Notes under the pieces: generated by a model
Databases searched by the model: none
What the model was told of the DNA's origin: nothing
The model's input: only the letters and a program-made list of their open reading frames with translations
From: Actinomycetota bacterium
GTDB taxonomy: Bacteria > Actinomycetota > Geothermincolia > Fen-727 > JAQUKT01
DNA: 40,971 nucleotides
Assembly (NCBI GenBank): GCA_028718945.1
Contig: JAQUKT010000007.1
Span: 1-40,971, forward strand
Direction of reading: 5' to 3'
Translations under genes and position numbers: made by a program
Part shown: in pieces, positions 1-8,514 of the stretch
How the letters are laid out: each line of letters starts with the position of its first letter
Numbering within the stretch: position 1 is the stretch's first letter

Positions 1-555
1 GAAACCATAGTCTATGCTGGCTCGGAGTGTCTGCAGAGGAACCCTTCCCTCCCGATACCACTCTCTTCTTGCCATCTCAGCTCCCCCGAGCCTCCCTGAA
101 CATTGAACTTTGATTCCCTGAGCGCCAAGTTTCATGGTATTCGATATAGCCTTTTTCATTGCCCTTCTATAAGAAATCCGCGCGGAAATCTGTTCGGCTA
201 TGTTTTGAGCCACAAGAGTTGCGTCTAATTCTGGCACAGGGACGTCCTTGATATTCACAACTACTTGATGTCCGCAGATCCTGGTAAGGTCATCTCTTAT
301 TCTATCTACCTCGCTCCCCTTTCTTCCAATAACTATTCCCGGCCTCGCAGTATAGACATCAACGGTGGCTTGCTTTAATTTCCTCTCTATCTCAATCCTT
401 GATACTGCTGCATTGGAAAGCCTTTCATGCAAGTAATTCCTGATTTTCAAGTCAGCCTGCACAAGTTCCGGGTAGTCTCTTTCTGCAATCCAGGAAGACC
501 TCCAATTATTCACTATTCCGATTCTCAAACAATATGGATGAACTTTCTGACCCAA
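1..555 (-). CDS. rpsC: 30S ribosomal protein S3 (partial, C-terminus beyond left edge)
   Basis: Small-subunit protein S3, which lines the mRNA entry channel of the 30S subunit. The 185 visible residues begin GQKVHPYCLRIG and include the KH-domain signature GIVIGRKGSEVDRIR near residues 98-112 and the segment GRLGGAEMARREWYREG that starts the C-terminal domain. Family members have about 210-240 residues, so roughly 30-50 are missing at the window edge. The start is TTG at 555, because no ATG or GTG lies near the conserved N-terminus; a GGCGGCGAG stretch just upstream may serve as ribosome binding site. It follows rplV by 13 nt in the S10 operon. Confidence 0.96.
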   Translation of the reverse strand, partial: MGQKVHPYCLRIGIVNNWRSSWIAERDYPELVQADLKIRNYLHERLSNAAVSRIEIERKLKQATVDVYTARPGIVIGRKGSEVDRIRDDLTRICGHQVVVNIKDVPVPELDATLVAQNIAEQISARISYRRAMKKAISNTMKLGAQGIKVQCSGRLGGAEMARREWYREGRVPLQTLRASIDYGF

Positions 556-568
556 ATTTCTCGCCGCC

Positions 569-1153
569 TTATTCCTTGAAATTGCCCTTTTCGGTTGACT
601 GGTCTCTGCCGCTTGCGGACGTTTTCTTCTTCGTTGCCGCAGTTGCTTTCTTCGGTGATTTCTCTTTCACCTCTTCACGCTCTTGCTTGTCTTCCTTGAG
701 AGTTTCCATCTTTTTCGATGAATCACCCTCAGACTTACTCCCCTTCCCTTCATTCTCAACTCCCCTATAAACACTCTTCTCCTTACCACGTCTCAAAACG
801 CGACGCTTCTTTTCTGCTACGAAGCGTTCATCAAGCACAACAGTAATGTGGCTTGTCCTTTTGTTTATTCTCGTCGCACGACCCATCGCCCTGGGACGAT
901 ACCTCTTGAGTGTAGGCCCCTCATCAACAAATGCCGACGCAACATACAGATTATCAGGATTCATCTTGTTGTTATTCTCCGCATTAGCAGCAGCAGACTT
1001 CAAAACTTTTGAAACAATTCTGGCCGCCGCTCTCGGGCTATATTCAAGTATCTTGCGAGCCTCATCAAGACTTTCCCCTCTAATGAGATCGATAACTGCT
1101 CTTGCCTTTCTTGGTGAAACTCTTACAAATCTTGCAACTGCTCTTGTCTCCAA
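569..1153 (-). CDS. rplV: 50S ribosomal protein L22 with long charged C-terminal tail
   Basis: Large-subunit protein L22, whose beta hairpin reaches into the peptide exit tunnel. Residues 1-115 are the standard fold ([17 protein letters not shown] near the N-terminus, [19 protein letters not shown] near 90-110). Typical L22 has about 110-120 residues; this one has 194. The extra ~75 residues are low-complexity and rich in Lys, Glu and Ser, presumably disordered and solvent-exposed. The start codon is TTG at 1153, giving [10 protein letters not shown], preceded by AGGAAGG. The gene sits 10 nt after rpsS and 13 nt before rpsC. Confidence 0.96.
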   Translation of the reverse strand: METRAVARFVRVSPRKARAVIDLIRGESLDEARKILEYSPRAAARIVSKVLKSAAANAENNNKMNPDNLYVASAFVDEGPTLKRYRPRAMGRATRINKRTSHITVVLDERFVAEKKRRVLRRGKEKSVYRGVENEGKGSKSEGDSSKKMETLKEDKQEREEVKEKSPKKATAATKKKTSASGRDQSTEKGNFKE

Positions 1154-1163
1154 TATGACCTTC

Positions 1164-1454
1164 CTATTTCAGCTTCACGCGCTTTTCCTTCGCAAGTTTC
1201 CCGCCATGACCCCTGAACATTTTTGATGGGGTGAATTCTCCAAGCTTATGTCCAACCATGCTTTCCGTTACATATACAGGAACGTGTTTCTTGCCATCGT
1301 GAACCGCTATCGTGTGCCCAACCATATCGGGGAAAATGGCTGAGCCTCGGGACCATGTCCTGATGACTTTCTTTTCGCCACTATTGTTTAACTCCTCAAT
1401 CTTCTTGAGCAATTTCTGATCAGCGTATGGTCCTTTTTTCAACGACCTTGACAA
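1164..1454 (-). CDS. rpsS: 30S ribosomal protein S19
   Basis: Small-subunit head protein S19, which forms a complex with S13 and contacts the A site. The 96-residue product begins [11 protein letters not shown] after the start and contains the signature [18 protein letters not shown] near the C-terminus. The open frame extends far upstream into rplB, but the family start is the TTG at 1452-1454, with GGAGG five bases upstream; this gives the usual family length (90-96 residues). It lies 13 nt after rplB and 10 nt before rplV. Confidence 0.95.
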   Translation of the reverse strand: MSRSLKKGPYADQKLLKKIEELNNSGEKKVIRTWSRGSAIFPDMVGHTIAVHDGKKHVPVYVTESMVGHKLGEFTPSKMFRGHGGKLAKEKRVKLK

Positions 1455-1467
1455 ATCTACCTCCCAC

Positions 1468-2298
1468 TTACTTTTCACGCCTCGTTCGCACGATGTACTT
1501 ACCCGAAGGTTTCTTTTCGTCACGGGTCCTGTATCCAAGCGTTGGCTTCCCCCACGGCGTAACTGGATTTCGCCCACATTTTGACTTACCCTCGCCACCA
1601 CCATGTGGATGATCCACTGGATTCATTGCCGCGCCCCTCGTTTGAGGTCTTACGCCCCTGTGACGCGCAGCTCCCGCTTTACCCATGCAAATAAGCTCGT
1701 GCCCAACGTTACCTACCACACCAATTGTCGCCCGACATTTCAATGGAATTCTTCGAACCTCTCCCGAAGGCAGTTTCAGGTGAGCGTAGCCACCCTCCTT
1801 TGCTATCAGCTGGGCACTCGCGCCGGCAGCTCTAACAATCTGTGCTCCGGCTCCTGGTTTTAGTTCAACTGCATGAACTACCATCCCAACCGGTATATTG
1901 TCCAGAAGCATTGCGTTCCCTATCTTTACTTCTGCATCAGGTCCTGACTGCACCGTATCGCCCACTTTCAAATCAACAGGACAAAGTATGTATCTCTTTT
2001 CCCCGTCAGCGTAGTGAAGCAACGCTATACGTGCAGACCTGTTTGGGTCGTACTCTATCTCCGCAACTTTTGCCGGAATCCCATCCTTATTTCGCTTGAA
2101 ATCAATGGTGCGATACAGCCTTTTCGCTCCTCCACCGCGGTGCCTCGCGGTTTTGCGCCCATACGAGTTACGTCCGCCAGTCTTATTGATAGAAGCTGTA
2201 AGTGCTTTCTCTGGTTCACATCGAGTAATTTCTGTGAAGTCCGAAACTAATGCAAATCTTCTTCCTGCCGATGTTGGCTTGTACTTTTTCACTCCCAT
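1468..2298 (-). CDS. rplB: 50S ribosomal protein L2
   Basis: Primary 23S rRNA-binding protein L2, close to the peptidyl transferase centre. The 276-residue length matches the family. The N-terminus [15 protein letters not shown], the central [20 protein letters not shown] and the C-terminal signature [15 protein letters not shown] (containing the His residue important for activity) are all present. The start is ATG at 2298, 11 nt after rplW. Standard S10-operon position between L23 and S19. Confidence 0.98.
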   Translation of the reverse strand: MGVKKYKPTSAGRRFALVSDFTEITRCEPEKALTASINKTGGRNSYGRKTARHRGGGAKRLYRTIDFKRNKDGIPAKVAEIEYDPNRSARIALLHYADGEKRYILCPVDLKVGDTVQSGPDAEVKIGNAMLLDNIPVGMVVHAVELKPGAGAQIVRAAGASAQLIAKEGGYAHLKLPSGEVRRIPLKCRATIGVVGNVGHELICMGKAGAARHRGVRPQTRGAAMNPVDHPHGGGEGKSKCGRNPVTPWGKPTLGYRTRDEKKPSGKYIVRTRREK

Positions 2299-2309
2299 TT
2301 AACACCTGC

Positions 2310-2597
2310 TCACCTTGACTCGAAGAATTCTATTTTCTCCCCTTCCTCCAAAGTCACCACTGCCTTCTTACCGGATGGTGTCCTGCCAACTACCATCCCT
2401 CTTCTCCGTGGTTTTCCTTTTATTCGCATTGTATTGACACCCAAAACCTTTACATCAAATATTCTCTCAACGGCATCCTTTATCTCAGACTTGTTTGCTC
2501 GCGGGTCAACCATGAACGTGTATCTCCCTTGGTCAATCGCCCCGTAGCTTTTTTCACTTATAACCGGATATAGAATCACATCATGCGGGTCCTTCAC
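2310..2597 (-). CDS. rplW: 50S ribosomal protein L23
   Basis: L23 sits at the exit of the peptide tunnel and docks trigger factor and SRP. The 95-residue protein starts KDPHDVILYPVISEKS, the usual N-terminus, and carries the typical positively charged loop KGKPRRRGMVVGRTPSGKKA. I chose GTG at 2597 from family alignment, with GGGGG about 8-10 bases upstream; an in-frame ATG at 2606 is the alternative. It overlaps the end of rplD by 17 nt, suggesting translational coupling. Confidence 0.95.
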   Translation of the reverse strand: MKDPHDVILYPVISEKSYGAIDQGRYTFMVDPRANKSEIKDAVERIFDVKVLGVNTMRIKGKPRRRGMVVGRTPSGKKAVVTLEEGEKIEFFESR

Positions 2598-3216
2598 TAT
2601 CACCATCCCCCACAAGCGAAGAAAGGGCTCCTTTCAGAAAAAGAATATTTCCAAACCTCAAAATGTCATATGTATTCAATTCTTCGGGAAAAAATGCCTC
2701 AACGTCTTTTATGTTCCTGAAAGATTTTTCCACGCTTTCATCATCCTCAGAAACCACAACCATTGTGCTCCCAGTGAGCTTGAGTTTTGATAGGATTTCA
2801 ACCGCAACATGAGTGCTCGGTCTTTCAAGATAGAAATCCTCGAGCACTATGATTCTATTGTTCCTTGCTGCCTCAGAAAGGGCGGATTTGAACGCGAGTC
2901 GCCTTACCTTCCTGGGTACCCTGAAAGAATAGTCCCTTGGCTTTGGCCCGTGAACGGTCCCTCCTCCTCGCCAGAGAGGCGAACGGGTGCTTCCCGCTCG
3001 TGCACGCCCAGTCCCTTTTTGCCGCCAGGGCTTCGCCCCACCGCCTCTAACTTCAGACCTTGTTCGCGTTGAAGCAGTACCCGCTCTGGAAAGAGCCATC
3101 TCCAACCTCACGACCTGATGAATGGCATAAGGATTGGGAGTCACTCCGAAAAGCTTGGCTTCGAGTTCAATATCTCCAATTTTTTTGCCTTCTGTATCCA
3201 TTAGCGGTGCCTTCAT
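2581..3216 (-). CDS. rplD: 50S ribosomal protein L4
   Basis: L4 is an early-assembly 50S protein with a tunnel loop. In E. coli it also represses the S10 operon; no leader for such control is visible here. The 211 residues include the loop signature TRTRSEVRGGGAKPWRQKGT near residues 50-70 and GRARAGSTRSPLWRGGGTVHGP, both diagnostic. Its ATG overlaps the rplC stop as ATGA (3213-3216), so translation is likely coupled. Confidence 0.97.
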   Translation of the reverse strand: MKAPLMDTEGKKIGDIELEAKLFGVTPNPYAIHQVVRLEMALSRAGTASTRTRSEVRGGGAKPWRQKGTGRARAGSTRSPLWRGGGTVHGPKPRDYSFRVPRKVRRLAFKSALSEAARNNRIIVLEDFYLERPSTHVAVEILSKLKLTGSTMVVVSEDDESVEKSFRNIKDVEAFFPEELNTYDILRFGNILFLKGALSSLVGDGDSEGPA

Positions 3217-3878
3217 GACACTCTCTTTCCCGCTTTTCCTCTTCCAGATTTGACCGATTCTCTCAAGACCACTAACGAACCCTTCGGCCCAGGAACCGCG
3301 CCTCTCACCAAAATTAGATTTCGCTCGCTGTCAACACGAAAGATCTCGAGGTTCTGCGCTGTCACTCTCGCCCCACCAGCTCTGCCGGGAAGTTTTCTTC
3401 CTTTGAACACTCTCGAAGGAGTCGCGCATTGACCGATAGAACCCGGAGCCCGGTGAAAAGTTGAACCATGAGAAGCAGGACCTCCGCTAAAACCCCATCG
3501 CTTTACAACTCCTGAAAACCCTTTGCCCTTGCTAACCCCTGTAACGTCAGCGCGCTCACCCTCGTGGAAGATGTCGGCAAGAATTTTCTGTCCAACTTTG
3601 AACTCTTGAGGATTTAGTGGAACTTCAGCCAAAATCTCGAGCGGCATTGTCCCCGCCTTTCTAAAATGACCTTTCATCGGCTGGTTGACTCTCGCCTCTT
3701 TAACATCACCATATCCCAACTGAACCGCCTCATAGCCATCTTTCTCGTTCGACTTAAGCTGAGTAACATGACATGGACCCGCCTTTATCACGGTTACCGG
3801 AACCACAACATCACCAACGAACAATTGGGTCATTCCGAGTTTCTTACCGAGTATTGCTTTTTTTGCCATATTGCTCAT
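3213..3878 (-). CDS. rplC: 50S ribosomal protein L3
   Basis: L3 initiates 50S assembly and reaches the peptidyl transferase centre. The family signature FSGVVKRWGFSGGPASHGS, with the central tip region, is near residues 120-140, and KAILGKKLGMTQLF is at the N-terminus. The frame opens at ATG 3878 (MSNMAKK...); the second ATG at 3869 would give the more usual N-terminus, and the ribosome-binding sequence does not decide. Length 221 or 218, close to the family's ~210. Confidence 0.96.
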   Translation of the reverse strand: MSNMAKKAILGKKLGMTQLFVGDVVVPVTVIKAGPCHVTQLKSNEKDGYEAVQLGYGDVKEARVNQPMKGHFRKAGTMPLEILAEVPLNPQEFKVGQKILADIFHEGERADVTGVSKGKGFSGVVKRWGFSGGPASHGSTFHRAPGSIGQCATPSRVFKGRKLPGRAGGARVTAQNLEIFRVDSERNLILVRGAVPGPKGSLVVLRESVKSGRGKAGKRVS

Positions 3879-3900
3879 AGCCTGTCTTTCCCATCCCTTC

Positions 3901-4209
3901 CTACAGTTTTATCTCTATATCTACACCTGCAGGAAGATCCATGCTCGTCAAGGCATCTATCGTTTCTTGAGTCGGCCCGAGAATATCAATCAACCTCTTG
4001 TGTGTCCTTATCTCGAATTGCTCCCTCGAGTCCTTGTCAACATGAGGAGAGCGAATCACGCAATAAAGGCTTCGTTCGGTCGGGAGTGGAACAGGACCGG
4101 AGACTCCCGCGCCAGTTTTCCTTGCCGTCTCGATTATCATTCGCGCAGACTGGTCCACAACCTCATGGTCGTATGCCTTTAGCCTTATACGTATCTTTTC
4201 CATGTTCAC
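3901..4209 (-). CDS. rpsJ: 30S ribosomal protein S10 / NusE
   Basis: S10 has two roles: a 30S head protein and, as NusE, a NusG-bridging factor in antitermination. The 102 residues contain [21 protein letters not shown] at the start and the signature [10 protein letters not shown] around 36-45. The start is GTG at 4209 with GAGGG six to seven bases upstream; ATG at 4203 is the alternative. It is the first gene of the S10 group and follows tuf copy 1 by 43 nt. No separate promoter is evident in that gap, so it is probably co-transcribed with the str group. Confidence 0.96.
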   Translation of the reverse strand: MNMEKIRIRLKAYDHEVVDQSARMIIETARKTGAGVSGPVPLPTERSLYCVIRSPHVDKDSREQFEIRTHKRLIDILGPTQETIDALTSMDLPAGVDIEIKL

Positions 4210-4248
4210 AAGGCACCCTCTTGAAAAACTCTCTTCACACCAACATTC

Positions 4249-5468
4249 CTCACTACTTCAATACCTTGATAACTCTGCCAGCTCCCACTGTCCTTCCACC
4301 CTCACGGATGGCGAAACGAAGACCTTCTTCCATTGCAATGGGAGTTATCAGCTCAACCTCCATCTCCGTGTTATCTCCCGGCATCACCATTTCTATCCCT
4401 TCAGGGAGAGTGACCATTCCGGTCACATCTGTTGTTCTGAAATAGAACTGGGGTCGGTAACCGGAGAAGAAGGGGGTATGCCTTCCACCCTCCTCCTTGG
4501 ATAGCACATAGACCTGTCCACGAAAGCGGGTGTGGGGAGTTATGCTGCCGGGCTGAGCAAGAACCATCCCTCTCTCAATCTCATCCCTTCCTATGCCACG
4601 CAGAAGAACTCCTATGTTGTCTCCAGCCTGACCCTCGTCAAGGATTTTCCTGAACATCTCGACACCAGTGCAGACTGTCTTTCTGGTCTCCTTTATTCCA
4701 ACTATCTCCACCTCGTCCCCAACGTGTATCTTCCCCTGCTCGACTCTTCCGGTGCCAACCGTTCCCCTCCCGGTTATGGAGAACACATCCTCCACGGGCA
4801 TCAGGAATGGCTTGTCAATATCACGTACCGGGGTCGGGATGTAGCTATCGACCGCATCCATCAAATCAAGAATTGGCTTGCACCACTGGCACTCCTCTTT
4901 GGCACAGGAGCACTCAAGGGCCTTGGTGGCACTGCCCATTATCACCGGTATCTCATCCCCGGGGAACTCGTACTCGCTCAAGAGTTCGCGCACCTCCAGC
5001 TCAACCAGTTCAAGGAGTTCAGGATCATCCACCAGGTCTGTTTTGTTCAGGAAGACGACTATGGAGGGAACCTCTACCTGGCGGGCAAGCAGAATGTGCT
5101 CTCTTGTCTGAGGCATCGGTCCATCAGCAGCGGAGACCACCAGGATTGCGCCATCCATCTGGGCAGCCCCGGTAATCATGTTTTTTATGTAGTCGGCATG
5201 ACCGGGGCAGTCAACATGAGCGTAATGACGATTGGCAGTTTCATATTCCACATGGGCTATGGCAATGGTTATTCCTCTTTCCTTCTCCTCGGGAGCATTG
5301 TCTATGGACTCGAATGTTCTCACCTCAACGGGAAGACCGCCCTGATGCAGCACCTTCGTTATGGCAGCAGTGAGCATTGTCTTTCCGTGGTCAACATGCC
5401 CTATCGTTCCCACATTAATATGAGGTTTTGTTCTTTCGAACTTCTCTTTTGCCATGATTCCCTCCTTA
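4249..5468 (-). repeat. tuf repeat, copy 1 (direct repeat with 19575-20794)
   Basis: About 1220 bp appears identical between the two tuf loci, offset by 15326 bases. Identity starts four bases beyond the stop codon and ends just after the shared Shine-Dalgarno TAAGGAGG; flanking bases differ at once on both sides. Translations of three reading frames over this stretch match between copies, so silent positions are also conserved. This is the pattern expected from gene conversion. Confidence 0.93.
4253..5455 (-). CDS. tuf: Elongation factor Tu, copy 1
   Basis: GTPase that delivers aminoacyl-tRNA to the ribosomal A site. The 400 residues show all G motifs: GHVDHGKT (19-26), DCPGH (82-86), NKTD (137-140) and GSATKAL (174-180). 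The loop after G5 carries four cysteines, C182, C184, C189 and C192 ([12 protein letters not shown]), a possible metal-binding cluster. The ATG at 5455 is preceded by TAAGGAGG. It lies 14 nt downstream of fusA in the str group. The protein is identical to that encoded at 19579-20781, and the DNA appears identical from 4249 to 5468. Confidence 0.99.
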   Translation of the reverse strand: MAKEKFERTKPHINVGTIGHVDHGKTMLTAAITKVLHQGGLPVEVRTFESIDNAPEEKERGITIAIAHVEYETANRHYAHVDCPGHADYIKNMITGAAQMDGAILVVSAADGPMPQTREHILLARQVEVPSIVVFLNKTDLVDDPELLELVELEVRELLSEYEFPGDEIPVIMGSATKALECSCAKEECQWCKPILDLMDAVDSYIPTPVRDIDKPFLMPVEDVFSITGRGTVGTGRVEQGKIHVGDEVEIVGIKETRKTVCTGVEMFRKILDEGQAGDNIGVLLRGIGRDEIERGMVLAQPGSITPHTRFRGQVYVLSKEEGGRHTPFFSGYRPQFYFRTTDVTGMVTLPEGIEMVMPGDNTEMEVELITPIAMEEGLRFAIREGGRTVGAGRVIKVLK

Positions 5469-5469
5469 C

Positions 5470-7551
5470 CTAGTAACCCTTCACCCTTGAGATAATCTCA
5501 GAGGAAATGCCCCGCGGGACTTCCTCATATCTATAAAAATCCATATGATAAGTAGCTCTGCCCTGCGTCAGCGAGCGGAGGTCAGTAGCATATCCGAAAA
5601 GTTCCGCAAGAGGCACAAAAGCAACAATGTGCTGCCTCCCACTCCGTGTCCACATATCCTCGATCCTTCCCCGCCTCGAATTAACATCTGCTATGACCTC
5701 TCCGATGTATTCCTCTGGAACCATGATTTCAAGACGCATTATCGGCTCAAGAATCACCGGTTCAGCCTTCTTCAATGCATCCTTCAGGGCAATCGACCCG
5801 GCCACCTTGAAGGCAAGTTCCGAGGAGTCAACCTCGTGAAACGAACCACCCGCAAGTTCGACCTTGAGGTCCACAACAGGGTAACCAGCAAGAACTCCAT
5901 TTGAAGCAGCTTCCCTCAATCCCCTATCCACCGATGGAATGTATTCCTTTGGAATCTCGCCAGAATGTATCCTGTTCTCAAAAACATAACCACTGCCCCT
6001 GGGAAGTGGCTCAATATTGATAACGACATCTCCATACTGCCCCCTCCCACCTGTTTGTTTTACGAACCTGCTCCTTACCCCTTTTACAGCTGCCTTGATA
6101 GACTCTCTGTAAGAAACCTGTGGCTTCCCAACATTCGCGTCAACATTAAATTCCCTTAGCAGGCGGTCAACAGCAACCTCGAGATGAAGCTCCCCCATCC
6201 CGCTTATTATCGTCTGACCACTTTCCTCATCATACGAAACCTGGAACGTTGGGTCTTCTTCCATCAGCCTTGCAAGTGATTCATTCAAACGATCCTGGTC
6301 AAGCCTCGTTTTTGGCTCAATTGCCACGGAAATAACCGGCTCCGGAAACACTATCGGTTCAAGAAGAATAGGATGAAGCGGGTCACAGATTGTGTCCCCA
6401 GTCTTTGTTTCCTTTAGCCCAACTGCCGCTACTATATCGCCTGTTAACGCGAATTTAAGGTCCTCCCGGTGATTCGCATGCATTCTCAGTATTCTTCCGA
6501 TGCGTTCTTTCCCCCCAGCAGCGGTATTGATCACCGTTGTGCCAGTCTGAACTTCCCCGGAATATACCCGAAAATAAGTCAGCTTCCCAACATAGGGCTC
6601 AGACATAATCTTAAACGCAAGTGCGGAGAACGGCTCATCGTCACCTGCTGTTCTCTCTTCTATTTCATGAGTCAACGGGTTCTCTCCCGTAATCGGTGGC
6701 ACATCCAGTGGAGAAGGGAGAAACGAGACGATTGCATCAAGCAACGGCTGGATCCCCCGATTTTTCAGTGCAGAACCGCAAAGAACAGGCACAATCCTTG
6801 CTTTCAAGGTCCCATTTCTCAATGCCCCTGTCAACATTTCTTCGGTAATCTCGCTACCCTCGATGTATGCCTCTAAGAGCAATTCATCGAACTCAGCCAC
6901 CTGTTCAATCATCTTCTTTCGCTCATGCTCGGCAATTTCAACAAGGTCGCGAGGTATTTCTTCAAATCCATATTTTTCACCCAATTCGTCATGCCATATG
7001 ATTGATTTCATTCTTATCAGGTCAATAATTCCAGAAAAAGTCTCCTCTATTCCGATTGGTATCTGTATAGGAACTGGTTTCGCGTCAAGCCTCTCTCTTA
7101 TATTTTTTACTGAGCTTGAGTAGTTAGCCCCAACCCTGTCCACCTTGTTCATGAAACAGATTCTTGGAACACCATATTTATCAGCTTGCCTCCACACAGT
7201 TTCCGATTGAGGCTCTACACCTTCAACAGCATCAAAAATTGCTATTGCGCCATCGAGAACCCTCAGCGACCTCTCAACTTCTATTGTAAAGTCCACATGT
7301 CCGGGCGTATCAATAATATTTATTTGAAATCCATTCCACTGGCAAGTTGTAGCAGCCGACGTGATAGTTATCCCACGCTCCTGCTCCTGAACCATCCAGT
7401 CCATAACCGCCGAACCATCGTGCACTTCACCCATCTTGTAGGTCTTTTTCGTGTAATAAAGAATGCGCTCAGTCGTGGTTGTCTTTCCGGCGTCTATATG
7501 CGCCATAATGCCAATATTTCTCACCATCTCAAGAGGAATTTCTCTTTCCAT
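5470..7551 (-). CDS. fusA: Elongation factor G
   Basis: Translocase GTPase that moves tRNA and mRNA after peptide bond formation. From ATG 7551 the protein has 693 residues, the usual length, starting [20 protein letters not shown]. Visible motifs: [15 protein letters not shown] (P loop), [14 protein letters not shown] (G3) and [10 protein letters not shown] (G4), then domains II-V ending in the [16 protein letters not shown] region. The frame continues upstream to 7605, overlapping the rpsG stop; ATG 7596 or GTG 7605 would add 15-18 residues. I prefer 7551 on family alignment, although its ribosome-binding site is weak. Confidence 0.96.
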   Translation of the reverse strand: MEREIPLEMVRNIGIMAHIDAGKTTTTERILYYTKKTYKMGEVHDGSAVMDWMVQEQERGITITSAATTCQWNGFQINIIDTPGHVDFTIEVERSLRVLDGAIAIFDAVEGVEPQSETVWRQADKYGVPRICFMNKVDRVGANYSSSVKNIRERLDAKPVPIQIPIGIEETFSGIIDLIRMKSIIWHDELGEKYGFEEIPRDLVEIAEHERKKMIEQVAEFDELLLEAYIEGSEITEEMLTGALRNGTLKARIVPVLCGSALKNRGIQPLLDAIVSFLPSPLDVPPITGENPLTHEIEERTAGDDEPFSALAFKIMSEPYVGKLTYFRVYSGEVQTGTTVINTAAGGKERIGRILRMHANHREDLKFALTGDIVAAVGLKETKTGDTICDPLHPILLEPIVFPEPVISVAIEPKTRLDQDRLNESLARLMEEDPTFQVSYDEESGQTIISGMGELHLEVAVDRLLREFNVDANVGKPQVSYRESIKAAVKGVRSRFVKQTGGRGQYGDVVINIEPLPRGSGYVFENRIHSGEIPKEYIPSVDRGLREAASNGVLAGYPVVDLKVELAGGSFHEVDSSELAFKVAGSIALKDALKKAEPVILEPIMRLEIMVPEEYIGEVIADVNSRRGRIEDMWTRSGRQHIVAFVPLAELFGYATDLRSLTQGRATYHMDFYRYEEVPRGISSEIISRVKGY

Positions 7552-7598
7552 TGCACTTTCTGTCTCTAAATCATTCCCCACGAGGGTACTTCTCATTA

Positions 7599-8069
7599 CT
7601 ACCACCGGTAATGGGCAAAAGCCTTATTTGCCTCTGCCATCTTGTGAAGGTCTTCCTTACGCTTGATTGACGCGCCCGTTCTGTTGGTAGCATCAAGCAA
7701 TTCGCCCGCAAGTCTTTGCGCCATTGTCTTTTCGTTCCTCAGTCTCGCAAAAGAGACTATCCATCTTACCGCAAGTGTTCTTGAACGCGCTTGTCTAACC
7801 TCAACTGGCACCTGATATGTTGCCCCACCAACCCTCCTTGACCTGACTTCCAAGACGGGTTGGACATTCTCAATAGCTCTATGCAAAATCTCGAGCGGAT
7901 CACCGTCCTTCTTTTTGCCAATAACCTCAAGAGCGTCATAAACAATCTTTTCGGCCTTGCTTTTCTTTCCATCCTTCATAACTTTATTTATGAACTGCTC
8001 TACGAGGACGTCTGAATAGACATGGTCCGGTTCAGTTGACCTCTTTGGGGCAGGTCCCTTACGTGGCAT
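7599..8069 (-). CDS. rpsG: 30S ribosomal protein S7
   Basis: S7 nucleates assembly of the 30S head and contacts tRNA in the E site. The 156 residues start [20 protein letters not shown] and match the family length exactly. The start ATG at 8069 is preceded by AGGAGGAGG, which decides against the longer open frame that runs into rpsL. Signature [19 protein letters not shown] lies near residue 75-95. It lies 13 nt after rpsL, in the order rpsL-rpsG-fusA-tuf. Confidence 0.97.
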   Translation of the reverse strand: MPRKGPAPKRSTEPDHVYSDVLVEQFINKVMKDGKKSKAEKIVYDALEVIGKKKDGDPLEILHRAIENVQPVLEVRSRRVGGATYQVPVEVRQARSRTLAVRWIVSFARLRNEKTMAQRLAGELLDATNRTGASIKRKEDLHKMAEANKAFAHYRW

Positions 8070-8082
8070 TCCTCCTCCTGAC

Positions 8083-8454
8083 CTATCTGTTTCTCTTCGT
8101 TCCGTATTTCGAGCGCCCCTGCGTCCGGTCTTCAACGCCGCCAGCATCCAGGGCACTACGAATAATCTTGTATCTCACACCGGGAAGGTCTTTTACCCTT
8201 CCCCCTCTCACGAGAACAATCGAGTGTTCCTGTAAGTTATGACCTATCCCCGGAATGTATGCTGTTATCTCTATTCCATTTGTCAATCTCACTCTCGCAA
8301 TCTTTCGGAGTGCCGAATTTGGCTTCTTTGGAGTGGTGGTCTTCACCTGAGTGCATACACCGCGTCGTTGTGGACATCCGTCAAGAGCCGGCGCTCCGGT
8401 CTTGCTCACTTTCTTCTTTCTCCCTATCCTTACCAGTTGATTGATTGTCGGCAT
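8083..8454 (-). CDS. rpsL: 30S ribosomal protein S12
   Basis: Decoding-centre protein S12, the classic streptomycin-resistance locus. The 123 residues begin [14 protein letters not shown] and contain [18 protein letters not shown] and [19 protein letters not shown]. The Lys of PKKPNSA and the Lys of GRVKDLPG, the positions usually mutated in resistant strains, are both wild-type. ATG 8454 is preceded by GGAGG, giving the correct start; the frame is open further upstream without family support. First gene of the str group. Confidence 0.97.
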   Translation of the reverse strand: MPTINQLVRIGRKKKVSKTGAPALDGCPQRRGVCTQVKTTTPKKPNSALRKIARVRLTNGIEITAYIPGIGHNLQEHSIVLVRGGRVKDLPGVRYKIIRSALDAGGVEDRTQGRSKYGTKRNR

Positions 8455-8474
8455 ACACCCTCCGAAAATCAGGT

Positions 8475-8497
8475 GAAAAAAACGGCGCACTTGCGCC
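8475..8497 (-). terminator. Terminator-like hairpin between rpoC and rpsL
   Basis: On the minus strand GGCGC-AAGT-GCGCC forms a five-base GC-only stem with a tetraloop, followed by G and then seven T. This is the shape of an intrinsic terminator. It sits 18 nt after the rpoC stop and about 20 nt before the rpsL start, with no room for a strong promoter after it. It therefore either ends part of the rpoBC transcripts or acts as an attenuator controlling read-through into the str group. Confidence 0.7.
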
Positions 8498-8514
8498 TGT
8501 GCTTGAATTTACCA

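Noticed and set aside
3666-4445. Plus-strand frame of 259 residues across rplC, rpsJ and tuf
   Set aside because: It runs antisense through three certain genes and matches nothing recognisable.
4532-5473. Long plus-strand frame (313 residues) opposite tuf copy 1, repeated opposite tuf copy 2 at 19858-20802
   Set aside because: It is the antisense of EF-Tu. Its presence twice only reflects the duplicated gene; no family resemblance and no own signals.
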